Shown here: piece after piece, positions 27,383-36,636 of the stretch
Numbering within the stretch: the first letter of the stretch is position 1
Layout of the letters: the number at the start of each line of letters is the position of its first letter
Position numbers and translations under genes: made by a program
Notes under the pieces: generated by a model
Database searches by the model: none
The model's input: only the letters and a program-made list of their open reading frames with translations
What the model was told of the DNA's origin: nothing
Assembly (NCBI RefSeq): GCF_016756595.1
Contig: NZ_AP023257.1
Location: forward strand, 5,596,001 to 5,660,000
Length of the DNA: 64,000 bases
Source: Mesorhizobium sp. L-2-11
Lineage (GTDB): Bacteria > Pseudomonadota > Alphaproteobacteria > Rhizobiales > Rhizobiaceae
Direction of reading: 5' to 3'

Positions 27383-29671
27383 ATGATGACAGAGACGAAG
27401 ACCTCGAACCGTCCTCGCGAAACACGCAGCGGCATCATCGGGCGTCCATTCGATCGCATCGATGGTCCGCTCAAGGTGAGAGGCGATGCCGCCTACGCCT
27501 ACGAGAATACGCTGGAGGGTACCGCCTTTGGCTATATTCTCGGCGCCGCCGTCGCCAAGGGGCGCATTGCCGAGATCGACACGGCGGAAGCCGAACGGGC
27601 GCCGGCAGTGCTGCTGGTCATGACGCACCGTAATGCGCCGTCCCAGCCGGATTTCGGCCCGGCGGTCACGCCGACGGTGCCGGAGGTCTTCACCCGCGCC
27701 CGGCCCGCGCTCAACAGCGAGCGGGTGCGCTACTACGACGAGCCCGTCGCGCTGGTCGTTGCGGAGACGTTCGAGGCGGCACGCGCTGCCGCCGGCCTCA
27801 TCAAAGTGCGCTACGACGAGGAGCCGGGCCGCTACGATCTGCCGGGAAATGTGGCTGACGCCTACGCACCAAAGCGGACCAATGCCGGCTTCGAGACCGA
27901 CAGCGTGATCGGCGACTTCGAGAGCGCCTTTGCCGCGGCTCCGGTCAAGGTCGATGCCACTTACCGGACGCCCTTCGAACATCACAATCCGATGGAGCCC
28001 CATGCGACGCTCGCCGCCTGGTCAGGCAACGAGCTGACGATCCATACATCGGCGCAGACCCTGGCGAATTTCCGGGCGGGGGTCGCCAGCACGCTTCGCA
28101 TCCCGCCCGAGCGCGTGCGGATCGTCAGCCCGTTCATCGGTGGCGGCTTCGGCTCCAAGCTGATCGCCCATGCCGATACGATCCTGGCCGCGCTTGCCGC
28201 GCGGGTCCTGCAGCGTCCCGTCAAGATCGCGCTGACGCGACAACAGATGTTCGCCAATGCCGGTCATCGCGCAGAGATGATCCAGCAGGTGCGTCTCAGT
28301 ACGGACACTGACGGGCGGCTCACCGGGATCGCGCACGACGTTTGGTCGGCAACGTCCAGCTTCGAGGAGTACTGCGAGCAAACGGCAGTTTTTGCCCGCT
28401 CGCTCTATTCGGCGCCGAACCGTGTCACCCGGCATCGCCTGGTCCCGCTGGATATCAACCGCGGCGAATGGATGCGCTCGCCCGGCGAAGCGCCCGGCAT
28501 GCTGGCCTTCGAATGCGCCATGGATGAACTCGCCGAGCGGCTCGGACTGGACCCGATCGAGCTCAGGATCCGCAATGAACCGGCACAGGATCCCGAGCGC
28601 GGCGTGCCGTTCTCCACCCGCAATCTCGTCGCCTGCATGGAGGAAGGCGCCCGCCGTTTCGGTTGGCAGCGGAGAAACCCGACGCCGGGCAGCACTCGAG
28701 AGGGCCGCAAGCTCATCGGCTACGGAATGGCGGCGGCGATCCGTCCAAACTACATCGGCGCGGCGACGGCGCGGGTTGCAGTCGACCGGGACGGTCGGGT
28801 GACGGCGCGGCTCGACATGACCGATATCGGGACCGGCACCTATACGATCCTGACCCAGATCGCTGCGGAGAGCCTCGGCGTGCCGATCTCGTCGATCAAA
28901 GTGGAGCTTGGCGACAGCCGCTTCCCGCGCACCGCCGGCTCCGGCGGGTCCTGGGGCGCGGCGAGTGCAGGGTCGGCGCTGCACAATGCCTGCAATGCCC
29001 TCAAGCAACGGATATTGGACGCGGCGCAGTCGAGCGAAGCCTCACCGTTACGCGGCGCGAACGCCACCGAGGCAAGCTTTGCCGACGGCGAGGTCAGGGT
29101 CGGCCAGCGGTCGGCAAGCCTGGCCGACCTCGTCCGACGGATCGCACCCGACGGGTTCGAAGCCGAGGGTTCCGTGGCCACCGGCGCTGCCACTCAGTCA
29201 TACAAGGCTTACTCGCAGCATTCCTATGGCGCGCATTTCGCCGAGGTCGCCGTCGATTGCGACACCGGTGAGATCCGCATGCGCCGCATGCTGGCGGTGA
29301 TGGGCGCCGGCCGTATCCTCAACCCCAAGACCGCGCGCTCGCAAATCATCGGCGGCATGACCTGGGGGATCGGTGCGGCGCTGATGGAGCAGACGGTGCT
29401 CGACCGGCGCTACGGCCACTTCGTCAATCACGATCTTGCCGAGTATCACGTCCCGATCAACGGCGACGTCCCCGAGATGGAGGTCGTCTTCCTCGAGGAA
29501 CATGACGACAAGGCCAATCCATTCGGCGCGAAGGGGATCGGCGAGCTTGGAGTCTGCGGTGCGGGGGCAGCTGTTGCCAACGCCATCTACAACGCGACCG
29601 GCGTGCGGGTGCGTGAATTTCCCATCACCCTGGACAAGCTGCTGCCTGCCTTGCCGGTGATCGCCATTTGA
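27383..29671 (+). CDS. paoC: Aldehyde oxidoreductase molybdenum-binding subunit (PaoC-like)
   Basis: A 762-residue molybdopterin subunit. FEHHNPMEPHATLA and PFIGGGFGSK are cofactor-channel motifs, RSPGEAPG is the conserved Arg segment, and the base-catalyst Glu lies in KGIGELGVCGAG near residue 720. PaoC-type enzymes use molybdopterin cytosine dinucleotide, inserted by a XdhC/PaoD chaperone; no such gene lies in the window. There is no own signal peptide, so it would be co-exported with the Tat-bearing small subunit. Substrate is likely an aldehyde; a link with sugar aldehydes from adjacent pathways is only a possibility. Confidence 0.88.
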   Translation: MMTETKTSNRPRETRSGIIGRPFDRIDGPLKVRGDAAYAYENTLEGTAFGYILGAAVAKGRIAEIDTAEAERAPAVLLVMTHRNAPSQPDFGPAVTPTVPEVFTRARPALNSERVRYYDEPVALVVAETFEAARAAAGLIKVRYDEEPGRYDLPGNVADAYAPKRTNAGFETDSVIGDFESAFAAAPVKVDATYRTPFEHHNPMEPHATLAAWSGNELTIHTSAQTLANFRAGVASTLRIPPERVRIVSPFIGGGFGSKLIAHADTILAALAARVLQRPVKIALTRQQMFANAGHRAEMIQQVRLSTDTDGRLTGIAHDVWSATSSFEEYCEQTAVFARSLYSAPNRVTRHRLVPLDINRGEWMRSPGEAPGMLAFECAMDELAERLGLDPIELRIRNEPAQDPERGVPFSTRNLVACMEEGARRFGWQRRNPTPGSTREGRKLIGYGMAAAIRPNYIGAATARVAVDRDGRVTARLDMTDIGTGTYTILTQIAAESLGVPISSIKVELGDSRFPRTAGSGGSWGAASAGSALHNACNALKQRILDAAQSSEASPLRGANATEASFADGEVRVGQRSASLADLVRRIAPDGFEAEGSVATGAATQSYKAYSQHSYGAHFAEVAVDCDTGEIRMRRMLAVMGAGRILNPKTARSQIIGGMTWGIGAALMEQTVLDRRYGHFVNHDLAEYHVPINGDVPEMEVVFLEEHDDKANPFGAKGIGELGVCGAGAAVANAIYNATGVRVREFPITLDKLLPALPVIAI

Positions 29672-29845
29672 TGCGGCAAGCCTTCTTCGAGCATTTCAAA
29701 CTCAAGGACAGAGAGGCAGCCAATCCCTGAGTGCGGGTCATGGCCGCGCGGGAACATATTGCCGCGTGAAATGTCCGTCCCCGGGTGGAAATTCCGGTAA
29801 CAGCCTGTACTATCTGCGAAAATACGGAACTCGGGGAGGCTGCCG

Positions 29846-30853
29846 GTGCAGACGAAAAAGATCATCAACGACGGTAACCGCACCGTCGATGAGATGCTGG
29901 AAGGTATTCTGGCCGCGCATCCGCGCCATCTCAAAAGCGCGGAGGGCAGTCCACGCTCGATTATCGCCCGCAATGGGCCTCGCCAGGGCAAGGTCGGCCT
30001 CGTCATCGGCGGCGGCTCCGGTCACGAGCCGACATTCCTCGGTTTCGTCGGCAAGGGGCTGGCCGACGCGGCGGCGATCGGCAATGTCTTTGCCTCGCCG
30101 CCGCCGGACCCGATCCTCGAATGCGCCAAGGCGGCCAGCGGCGGCGCCGGCGTGCTGTTCATGTATGGCAACTATGCCGGCGACGTGATGAATTTCGACA
30201 TGGCCGCAGAGATGGCGGCGATGGATGACATCGAGGTGCGCACCGTGCTGACCACCGACGACGTGGCATCGGCGCCGCGTGACCAGCGGCGAAAGCGGCG
30301 TGGTGTTGCCGGCAATTTCTTCATCTTCAAGGCCGCTGGTGGCGCCTGCGACCGGATGCTGTCATTCGACGAATGCGAGCGCATCGCCAGGAAGGCCAAT
30401 GATCACACCTTCACCATGGGAGTGGCGCTGTCACCCTGTTCGCTGCCGCAGACCCGCCGGCCGAACTTCGAAATCGGGCCCGACGAGATGGAGATCGGCA
30501 TGGGCATCCATGGCGAGCCGGGCATTGCCCGCGGAAAACTGAAAACCGCCGACGAGATCACCGACGAGATGCTGGACAAGATCTTCGCCGAGATGGCGCC
30601 GGCGCGTGGCGACAAGGTCGCCGTGCTCGTGAATTCGCTCGGCTCGACGCCGCTGATGGAGCTTTACATCATGAACCGGCGTGTGAAGCAGCGGCTCGAT
30701 GACATCGGCGTGTCAGTTCACGCGACCTGGGTCGGCAATTACTGCACCTCGCTCGAAATGGCCGGCGCCTCGGTGACCCTGATGCATCTCGACGGCGAAT
30801 TGCAGGCGATGCTCGATCATCCTTGCGACTGCGCCATGTTCCGCGCCGGCTGA
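29846..30853 (+). CDS. dhaK: Dihydroxyacetone kinase subunit DhaK family, possible tetrulose kinase
   Basis: A 335-residue DhaK domain that binds ketoses covalently through a His hemiaminal: here GMGIHGEPGIARG near residue 222. GLVIGGGSGHEPTFLGFVG forms the substrate pocket. The start is a GTG with GGGGAGG six bases ahead. DhaL is encoded 10 bases downstream. No DhaM or PTS phosphocarrier gene is present, so the pair may use ATP directly. DhaK-type L-erythrulose kinases occur in D-apiose and tetritol pathways, and the adjacent eryI and eryH genes would consume L-erythrulose 1-phosphate, so tetrulose is a reasonable alternative to dihydroxyacetone. Confidence 0.85.
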   Translation: MQTKKIINDGNRTVDEMLEGILAAHPRHLKSAEGSPRSIIARNGPRQGKVGLVIGGGSGHEPTFLGFVGKGLADAAAIGNVFASPPPDPILECAKAASGGAGVLFMYGNYAGDVMNFDMAAEMAAMDDIEVRTVLTTDDVASAPRDQRRKRRGVAGNFFIFKAAGGACDRMLSFDECERIARKANDHTFTMGVALSPCSLPQTRRPNFEIGPDEMEIGMGIHGEPGIARGKLKTADEITDEMLDKIFAEMAPARGDKVAVLVNSLGSTPLMELYIMNRRVKQRLDDIGVSVHATWVGNYCTSLEMAGASVTLMHLDGELQAMLDHPCDCAMFRAG

Positions 30854-30863
30854 AGGTGCATCC

Positions 30864-31502
30864 ATGACATCCATCGATGCAGCCGATCTGAAAAGAATGT
30901 TCGATGCGATCGCGGAGGCGATCGAAGCCGACAAGGACCGGCTCTGTCAGCTCGACGGCGTCATCGGCGACGCCGACCATGGCATCGCCATGGCGCTCGG
31001 TTTCAATGCTGCGCGCGACGCGCTGGCGCCGCTGGAGCTCACGGCGACCGAGCCGACAGCTCTCCTCAACACTGCGGCGAAGTCGTTCCTCAACGCCGTC
31101 GGCGCCTCGTCGGGTCCGCTCTACGCAACGGCCTTCATGCGTGGTGCGGCGGCCGTCAAGGGCAAGACGACCCTGACAGATGCCGACGTCGTCGCCCTGT
31201 TCCAGGCAATGGCGCAAGGCATCCAGGATCGCGGCAAGGCGGAGATCGGCGAGAAGACGATGGTTGACGCCTGGCTGCCGGCGGCGCAAGCCGCGGCCGC
31301 TGCTCATGCCGCCGGCAAGCCACTGTCCGAAAGCCTGGCAGCCGCCCTTGAAGCAGCCGAACGGGGCGCCGAGGCGACCAAGGACATGATCGCCGCGAAG
31401 GGCCGCTCCTCGCGGCTCGGCGAGCGGTCGCTCGGGCACATCGACCCCGGCGCCGCGTCGGCGGTCACCGTTATCGGCGCGATGCGAAAAAGCCTGGGTT
31501 AG
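30864..31502 (+). CDS. dhaL: Dihydroxyacetone kinase nucleotide-binding subunit DhaL family
   Basis: A 212-residue all-helical DhaL domain. Three Mg-ADP-binding aspartates lie in D31-G-V-I-G-D36-A-D38, and [10 protein letters not shown] is the conserved helix cap. A second conserved segment, [16 protein letters not shown], closes the domain. It forms the active kinase with the DhaK protein encoded just upstream. Its stop overlaps the stop of the convergent rpiB gene by two bases, an unusually tight arrangement. Whether it carries ADP as a fixed cofactor (PTS type) or exchanges ATP cannot be told by eye. Confidence 0.87.
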   Translation: MTSIDAADLKRMFDAIAEAIEADKDRLCQLDGVIGDADHGIAMALGFNAARDALAPLELTATEPTALLNTAAKSFLNAVGASSGPLYATAFMRGAAAVKGKTTLTDADVVALFQAMAQGIQDRGKAEIGEKTMVDAWLPAAQAAAAAHAAGKPLSESLAAALEAAERGAEATKDMIAAKGRSSRLGERSLGHIDPGAASAVTVIGAMRKSLG

Positions 31503-31942
31503 CCCAGCTTCGCCGCGTCGAGCCTGTCGATCGCCTGGACATTGCCGGCCGACGGTCCCTTTTCGTCGAACTCCGATGCGAGCCAGGCGTCGACGATCGA
31601 CTTGGCCAGTTCCGGGCCGATGACGCGGGCGCCCATCGTGATGATCTGGGCATTGTTGGATTTCGCCGCGCGCTCCGCCGAATAGGTGTCATGGGTGAGT
31701 GCGGCGCGAATGCCGGGCACCTTGTTGGCCGAGATCGAGACGCCGATGCCGGTGCCGCAAAACAGGATGCCGCGATCGTTCTCGCCGTCAAGAATGGTCT
31801 GGGCGAGCTTCTGCGACAGGTCGGCATAGTAGCCGGCCTGGCTGAGGTCGCTGACGGTGAGGCCGGGTTTGCTGGCCAGGTGAGCGGCAATGACGTCGAG
31901 CAGCGGCTTGCCGGCGCTGTCGGCTCCAATGGCTATTTTCAT
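31499..31942 (-). CDS. eryI: RpiB-type isomerase, probable D-erythrose-4-phosphate isomerase (EryI)
   Basis: A 147-residue LacA/RpiB protein: [14 protein letters not shown], the catalytic Cys loop [17 protein letters not shown], and [28 protein letters not shown]. RpiB isomerises ribose 5-phosphate; the Brucella relative EryI converts D-erythrulose 4-phosphate to D-erythrose 4-phosphate, the last step of erythritol breakdown. The gene is 29 bases downstream of the triose-phosphate-isomerase-like eryH in the same unit as a DeoR gene, the order seen in rhizobial erythritol loci, which favours the EryI role. Confidence 0.82.
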   Translation of the reverse strand: MKIAIGADSAGKPLLDVIAAHLASKPGLTVSDLSQAGYYADLSQKLAQTILDGENDRGILFCGTGIGVSISANKVPGIRAALTHDTYSAERAAKSNNAQIITMGARVIGPELAKSIVDAWLASEFDEKGPSAGNVQAIDRLDAAKLG

Positions 31943-31971
31943 TTTTTCTGTCCTTTTCTATTGCTATTAAT

Positions 31972-32730
31972 TCAGATCGCCGCCGAGGCGCATTCGAGGA
32001 TGTCGATATAGCCTTCCGCCTGCCAGGCGGAGCGGCCGATGAACAGCCCGTCGATATGAGGCTGGCCGATCAGCTCAGCGGCATTTTGTGGATTGACGCT
32101 GCCGCCATAAAGCACCGGCGGTATGGACGGCAGAAGATCGCCGGCGATCTTCTTGATCAGCGCCTGCTGCCTGTCGGCATAGTCCGCACTTGCCGGAATG
32201 CCCTTGTCGCCGATCGCCCAGACCGGTTCGTAAGCAAACAGGATCGTCGCCGCCTTGGCCTGGCCTTCGAGATATTGCAGCGCGCCGTGCACCTGCAAGG
32301 CCAGTACCGAATCGGCCTGGCCGCTGTTGCGTTGCGCTAATGTCTCGCCGACGCAGATGAGCGCCACAAGCCCGTGCTTCACCGCCGCTGCGGTCTTGAG
32401 ACCGATCGTATTGTCGGTCTCACCGAAATGCTCGCGCCGTTCGCTATGGCCGAGCTCGACGAGGTCGAGCCCGCAATCCGTCAGCATCACCGGCGAGATC
32501 TCCCCGGTCCAGGCTCCGGCGTCGGCCCAGTGCATGTTCTGGGCACCGACCTTGACCCGCGTCATCGCCAGTGCCTTCTTGACCTCGCGAACCGCCGTGA
32601 AGGGTGGGATGACGAAGGGCTGGATACGGTCGTCGAAACCAGGGACGAACCCCGCCAGCGCCCTGGCAAAATCAGTCGCTTCTGCAAGCGTCTTGTTCAT
32701 TTTCCAGCTTGTGCCGACCCAGTAAGCCAC
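31972..32730 (-). CDS. eryH: Triosephosphate-isomerase-like protein, probable EryH (TpiA2)
   Basis: A 252-residue TIM barrel with WVGTSWKMNKT (catalytic Lys), LGHSERREHFGE (catalytic His), FAYEPVWAIG (catalytic Glu) and LYGGSVNPQN (phosphate loop). Its sequence departs from housekeeping TpiA in the N-terminal and loop regions. Brucella EryH moves the keto group of a tetrulose phosphate. The start is a GTG at 32730 with AAGGAGG just ahead; an ATG at 32757 would place the N-terminus inside an intergenic repeat and is rejected. Confidence 0.82.
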   Translation of the reverse strand: MAYWVGTSWKMNKTLAEATDFARALAGFVPGFDDRIQPFVIPPFTAVREVKKALAMTRVKVGAQNMHWADAGAWTGEISPVMLTDCGLDLVELGHSERREHFGETDNTIGLKTAAAVKHGLVALICVGETLAQRNSGQADSVLALQVHGALQYLEGQAKAATILFAYEPVWAIGDKGIPASADYADRQQALIKKIAGDLLPSIPPVLYGGSVNPQNAAELIGQPHIDGLFIGRSAWQAEGYIDILECASAAI

Positions 32731-32740
32731 GCGTCCTCCT

Positions 32741-32841
32741 TCTAGAGCCTGTTCCATCCCGCGAAGCGGGATGGGGCTCTATCTCCTTCTTTGACCATGA
32801 TCTTTTCCGAAAACCGGTTCCCACCTTTCGGGATCATGGTC
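32741..32841. repeat. Palindromic mosaic intergenic repeat (two hairpins)
   Basis: Hairpin 1: TAGAGCC and CCATCCCGC (32743-32762) pair with GCGGGATGG and GGCTCTA (32766-32781). Hairpin 2: GACCATGATC (32793-32802) pairs with GATCATGGTC (32832-32841), enclosing AAAACCGGTT. Such two-part palindromes are abundant in rhizobial spacers (RIME-like). It fills the gap between the deoR stop and eryH and may tune the downstream message. Confidence 0.75.
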
Positions 32842-33608
32842 TAGACCTTCTCGACCAGTGTTAGCGAAACACCGGCGCCATCCAACGCCTCGCGCATCTG
32901 CGGTCCCAGTTCGCGCCCGGTGAAGACGGCGTCGAACGCCTTGAGATCGGTCAGGAAATGCAGGGCCGTGCGGCCGAACTTGCCGTGATCGACCAGCAGA
33001 TATTTACGCGCGGCGGCGGCCATCATCAGCCGCTTGGTGTGGACCACTTCCTGGTCCTGGTGGAAGGCGGAAGCGCCGTGGATTGCAGACGACGACAGGA
33101 AGGCGACATCGGCGCGCAGCGATCGCAACGTGTCCTCGGCAAGCAGGCCGAAGAAACCGTGAAACTTCTTGCTGTACTGGCCACCGAGGACAATCAGCGT
33201 GATACCGGCAACGCCTGCCAGTTCCTGGATGACGGCCAGATTGTTGGAGATCACCGTCAGCGGGCGCAGATCCGCAAGGTGGCGCGCAATGCCGCCCGCC
33301 GTCGAGCCGTCGTCGATGATCACCGTCTGGCCCGGTTCGATGACAGCCACGGCGGCAACCGCCAAGCGCTGCTTCTCCTCGGCGGCCTGCTTCTGACGGT
33401 AGCGGAAATCACTCTCGAACAGACCGCTCGGCTGGATCGAGGCGCCGCCGCGCACCTTGCGCAGGAAGCCGCTTTCCTCAAGCTCATCGAGGTCGCGATG
33501 GACGGTCATCTTCGACACGCCGAAGCGCGAGGCAAGATCGTCGACACTTGCCGTGCCGGTGTCCATCAGAAAATCCATGATGCCTTGCCGCCGGCCGTCG
33601 CTCTTCAT
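32841..33608 (-). CDS. DeoR-family transcriptional regulator
   Basis: A 255-residue DeoR regulator: winged helix MDTGTASVDDLASRFGVSKMTVHRDLDELE (residues about 16-45) and a sugar-phosphate isomerase-like effector domain with VIIDDGSTAGGIA and VISNNLAVIQEL. It is first in the unit with eryH and eryI; this deoR-tpiA2-rpiB order is known from rhizobial erythritol loci. It probably responds to a phosphorylated tetrose or triose. It is divergent from the fructose-bisphosphate aldolase gene. Confidence 0.88.
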   Translation of the reverse strand: MKSDGRRQGIMDFLMDTGTASVDDLASRFGVSKMTVHRDLDELEESGFLRKVRGGASIQPSGLFESDFRYRQKQAAEEKQRLAVAAVAVIEPGQTVIIDDGSTAGGIARHLADLRPLTVISNNLAVIQELAGVAGITLIVLGGQYSKKFHGFFGLLAEDTLRSLRADVAFLSSSAIHGASAFHQDQEVVHTKRLMMAAAARKYLLVDHGKFGRTALHFLTDLKAFDAVFTGRELGPQMREALDGAGVSLTLVEKV

Positions 33609-33893
33609 TGTCCAGCCTGTTTTCTGATCGCGTCCGCTGCGAACCGCCGTGGGGGAGCGGAAGCTAAGGCATTATAACAGAGTAAATCGCATATATGCCA
33701 AACTTTTTGTGATTGTGTTGCATTTTCTTGGGATATTGCTCGCTTCTGATTGCTGTCCTGTAACAAGAATTGCTCCCGGCGACACGGCCAAAGGTTGCGG
33801 TCCTTTGGAAATCCGGCCAGAAGCATCAATGGGCTGAACGACGATCGAACGGCTCGCAACCATAGGCTTGAAACAAATACGGGAGACTATTGG
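33609..33893. promoter_or_regulatory. Divergent promoter region between deoR and fba
   Basis: This 285-bp spacer contains an AT-rich stretch at 33668-33740 (CATTATAACAGAGTAAATCG, then TTTTTGTGATTGTG) against an otherwise GC-rich background, likely the promoter zone for both directions. I see no clear long palindrome in it. Confidence 0.4.
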
Positions 33894-34958
33894 GTGGCTC
33901 GCATCACATTGAGACAATTGCTCGACCATGCCGCCGAACACGGCTATGGCGTGCCTGCGTTCAACATGAACAATATGGAACAGGGCCTCGCCATCATGGA
34001 GGCCGCCGAGGAGACCAAATCGCCTGTTATCCTGCAGGCGAGCCGCGGCGCCCGCGCCTATGCCAACGACGTCGTGCTGGCCAAGCTGATCGACGCGCTG
34101 GTCGAAATCCATCCCGATATCCCGGTCTGCATGCATCTCGACCACGGCAACAACGAAGCCACATGCGTGACCGCGATCCAGTATGGCTTCACCTCGGTGA
34201 TGATGGACGGATCGCTGAAGGAAGACGGCAAGACGCCAGCCGATTACGACTATAATTCCGGCATCACGCGGCGGGTCGTCGACATGGCGCATTGGGGCGG
34301 CGTGTCGGTGGAAGGCGAGATCGGCGTTCTCGGCTCCCTGGAGATGGGCGGCGGCGAACAGGAAGACGGCCACGGCGTCGAGGGCGCCGTCAGCCACGAT
34401 CAGCTGCTGACCAATCCCGAGCAGGCGGTGCAATTCGTCAAGGACACGCATGTCGACGCGCTGGCCGTCGCCATGGGCACCAGCCATGGCGCCTACAAGT
34501 TCTCGCGCAAGCCGGACGGCGCGGTGCTGGCCATGAACGTGATCGAGGAGATCCACCGCCGCCTGCCGAACATGCACCTGGTCATGCACGGCTCGTCCTC
34601 GGTGCCGGAAGAGCTGCAGGAGATCATCAACAAATATGGCGGCCAGATGAAGCCGACATGGGGCGTGCCGGTCGAGGAGATCCAGCGCGGCATCAAGCAC
34701 GGCGTGCGCAAGATCAACATCGACACAGACAACCGCATGGCGCTGACCGGCGCGATCCGCAAGGTCTTGACCGAAAACCCGAGCGAATTCGATCCACGCA
34801 AATATCTGACGCCGGCAATGGCCGCCATGAGGAAGCTGTGCAAGGAGCGCTTCGAGCAGTTCGGAACCGCCGGCAACGCGCAGAAGATCAAGCCGCTGCC
34901 GGTCTCGGAAATGGCCAAGCGCTACAAGTCGGGCAGTCTCGATCCGAAATTCGGCTGA
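33894..34958 (+). CDS. fba: Class II fructose-1,6-bisphosphate aldolase
   Basis: A 354-residue zinc aldolase of the CbbA/class II type. Zinc and substrate motifs: HLDHGNN (H81, D83, H84), [31 protein letters not shown] and [13 protein letters not shown]. The start is a GTG with GGGAGAC a few bases upstream. It cleaves fructose 1,6-bisphosphate to DHAP and glyceraldehyde 3-phosphate, linking the tetrose and triose products of neighbouring pathways to the hexose pool. An IS element now separates it from the ery genes on its right. Confidence 0.93.
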   Translation: MARITLRQLLDHAAEHGYGVPAFNMNNMEQGLAIMEAAEETKSPVILQASRGARAYANDVVLAKLIDALVEIHPDIPVCMHLDHGNNEATCVTAIQYGFTSVMMDGSLKEDGKTPADYDYNSGITRRVVDMAHWGGVSVEGEIGVLGSLEMGGGEQEDGHGVEGAVSHDQLLTNPEQAVQFVKDTHVDALAVAMGTSHGAYKFSRKPDGAVLAMNVIEEIHRRLPNMHLVMHGSSSVPEELQEIINKYGGQMKPTWGVPVEEIQRGIKHGVRKINIDTDNRMALTGAIRKVLTENPSEFDPRKYLTPAMAAMRKLCKERFEQFGTAGNAQKIKPLPVSEMAKRYKSGSLDPKFG

Positions 34959-35014
34959 CGGATTCGGGCCTAATTCTACAGCGTCATAGCCCACTATCAT
35001 AACTGTCGCCGTCG

Positions 35015-35174
35015 GCGCTGCCCCTCACTGTCCTGCCGGACATCTCTCCCCGTATAGTGACGGGGAGAGAGTGGCTGGCCTCAACGCCCGCTTCCTTCCT
35101 CCAACGCTGACAATTGGCGAAATCATCGACAATGGCGCCCCTCTCCCCGTCACTATACGGGGAGAGGATGCCGG
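35015..35174. repeat. Palindromic mosaic element, left part, split by the IS
   Basis: Hairpin A: CTCTCCCCGT (35044-35053) with ACGGGGAGAG (35060-35069), loop ATAGTG. Hairpin B: the same arms at 35141-35150 and 35157-35166, loop CACTAT, an inverted copy of A. The outer arm GCGCTGCCCCTCAC (35015-35028) has its inverted partner GTGAGGGGCAGCGC at 36525-36538, beyond the IS. Before insertion this was one palindromic element of about 180 bp. Confidence 0.8.
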
Positions 35175-36513
35175 TGTCCGAACCGGATAGATAGGTAACA
35201 GAGTAGACCGATTGCATAGGTGACAGTTTTCTTGTCCGCCGGGAGGTACCGGCGATGGTTTGGCGAGAGACTGACATCATGGACGAGCGGTTGAGGTTTA
35301 TAGTGGATTGCCTTTCGGGAGAGGAGACGATGACGGCTGTTTGCGAGCGGTACGGGATATCGCGCAAGATCGGCTACAAGTGGCTTGGTCGTTACCGGGA
35401 GTTCGGCCCGGAAGGTTTGCATGATCTGCCGCGAGCGCCGCTCAATCACGGCCGCGCGACCGCTGCCGATCTGGTTGAGCGGATCGTTGCGCTGAAGGAG
35501 GCGCATCCGGCATGGGGGCCCAAGAAGATCATCGGGCGGCTCAAGCGTGAGGCGCCGTCGCACCCGTGGCCGGCGATCTCGACGGCCGGCGAGATTCTGA
35601 AGCGCCACGGCCTTGTCGGCCGGCGGCGGGGGCGCTGGAGAGCTGTGGGCAACGGCCCCTGGCCAGATGCGCAAAGGCCGAATGCGGTGTGGACGGGCGA
35701 CCACAAGGGCTGGTTCCGGACCCGTGACGGGTGGCGCTGCGAACCGTTGACAGTGCTGGATGCGTGGAGCCGCTACCTGTTGGCGCTCGAAGCGACGGGT
35801 TCGACGGCAGATGAGGAGGCCTGGCCGGTGTTCGAACGGCTGTTTGAGGAGCATGGTCTGCCGGATCGGTTCAGAAGCGACAATGGTTCACCCTTCGCGT
35901 CGGCCGGCGTCACCGGGCTGACGCCGCTTGCGGTGCGCTTCATCAAGCTCGGCATCGCGCTGGAGCGGATCGCGCCCGGCAAGCCTCAGCAGAACGGCTG
36001 CCACGAGCGCTTTCACCTGACCATGTTGCCGCTGGCCAAGGCGCCTGAGATCGACAGACAGGCGCAGAGCCAGGCTTTCGACGCCTTCCGTCGCGAGTAC
36101 AATGAGGAGCGTCCGCATGAGGCGCTCGGCATGGACACGCCGGCCGAATACTACCGCGGTAGCGAGCGGCAAATGCCGGCCAACGTGCCCGAGCCCGACT
36201 ATCCGGCCGAGGCCGCAGTCAGGCGCGTGCGCAACAATGGCGCGATCAAGTGGCAGGGCGGCGAGATCTATGTCTCGGCCTCGCTTGCCGGCGAGCCGGT
36301 CGCCGTCGAAGAAACCGAAACCGGCGAATGGGCCTTACGCTTCTACGCCCACCCGCTCGGCCACATCGATCTCAAGCGAATGCGCCTGGTCCGCCGCAGC
36401 GCCTTGCAACCCCGACCAGCCGGCGCTGCGGCGGACACCACTGCGCAGGAGAAGGGGGGAAAACTGTAACCTATGTATCCGGTTCAAACTGTTACCTATC
36501 TATCGGCTGGACA
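35175..36513 (+). mobile_element. IS481-family insertion sequence, 1339 bp, complete
   Basis: The ends are imperfect inverted repeats beginning TGTCC: left TGTCCGAACCGGATAGATAG, right (reverse complement) TGTCCAGCCGATAGATAGGT, with GGTAACAG shared further in. The target CCGG is present on both sides (35171-35174 and 36514-36517), a 4-bp duplication. One intact DDE transposase fills the element. The copy looks recent because ends, duplication and gene are all intact. Confidence 0.85.
35255..36469 (+). CDS. IS481-family transposase
   Basis: A 404-residue transposase. N-terminal helix-turn-helix regions (ETMTAVCERYGISRKIGYKWLGRYREFG) are followed by the rve/DDE core with the first Asp in AVWTGDHKGWF, the second in RFRSDNGSPFAS and the Glu in QQNGCHERFHLT. 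A C-terminal beta domain ends the protein. The start at 35255 has GGGAGG nine bases upstream; an ATG at 35279 is an alternative. No frameshift or stop is seen, so it may be active. Confidence 0.92.
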   Translation: MVWRETDIMDERLRFIVDCLSGEETMTAVCERYGISRKIGYKWLGRYREFGPEGLHDLPRAPLNHGRATAADLVERIVALKEAHPAWGPKKIIGRLKREAPSHPWPAISTAGEILKRHGLVGRRRGRWRAVGNGPWPDAQRPNAVWTGDHKGWFRTRDGWRCEPLTVLDAWSRYLLALEATGSTADEEAWPVFERLFEEHGLPDRFRSDNGSPFASAGVTGLTPLAVRFIKLGIALERIAPGKPQQNGCHERFHLTMLPLAKAPEIDRQAQSQAFDAFRREYNEERPHEALGMDTPAEYYRGSERQMPANVPEPDYPAEAAVRRVRNNGAIKWQGGEIYVSASLAGEPVAVEETETGEWALRFYAHPLGHIDLKRMRLVRRSALQPRPAGAAADTTAQEKGGKL

Positions 36514-36538
36514 CCGGCAGGCAGGTGAGGGGCAGCGC
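36514..36538. repeat. Right remnant of the mosaic palindrome interrupted by the IS
   Basis: This short segment begins with the duplicated CCGG and continues GCAGGCAG then GTGAGGGGCAGCGC, the inverted partner of 35015-35028. It shows where the pre-insertion element ended. Confidence 0.7.
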
Positions 36539-36636
36539 AAACGGTAAGGATTGTGTTCGGCCAAAAATCATGACGCAGTAGAATTAAGCGTCGCGTTGAA
36601 ATCGTTTCAATCGAGGCGCTTAAAACTTTGTTTTTT

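Noticed and set aside
33672..35000. Minus-strand open frame opposite fba
   Set aside because: Antisense to a conserved class II aldolase. No family features.
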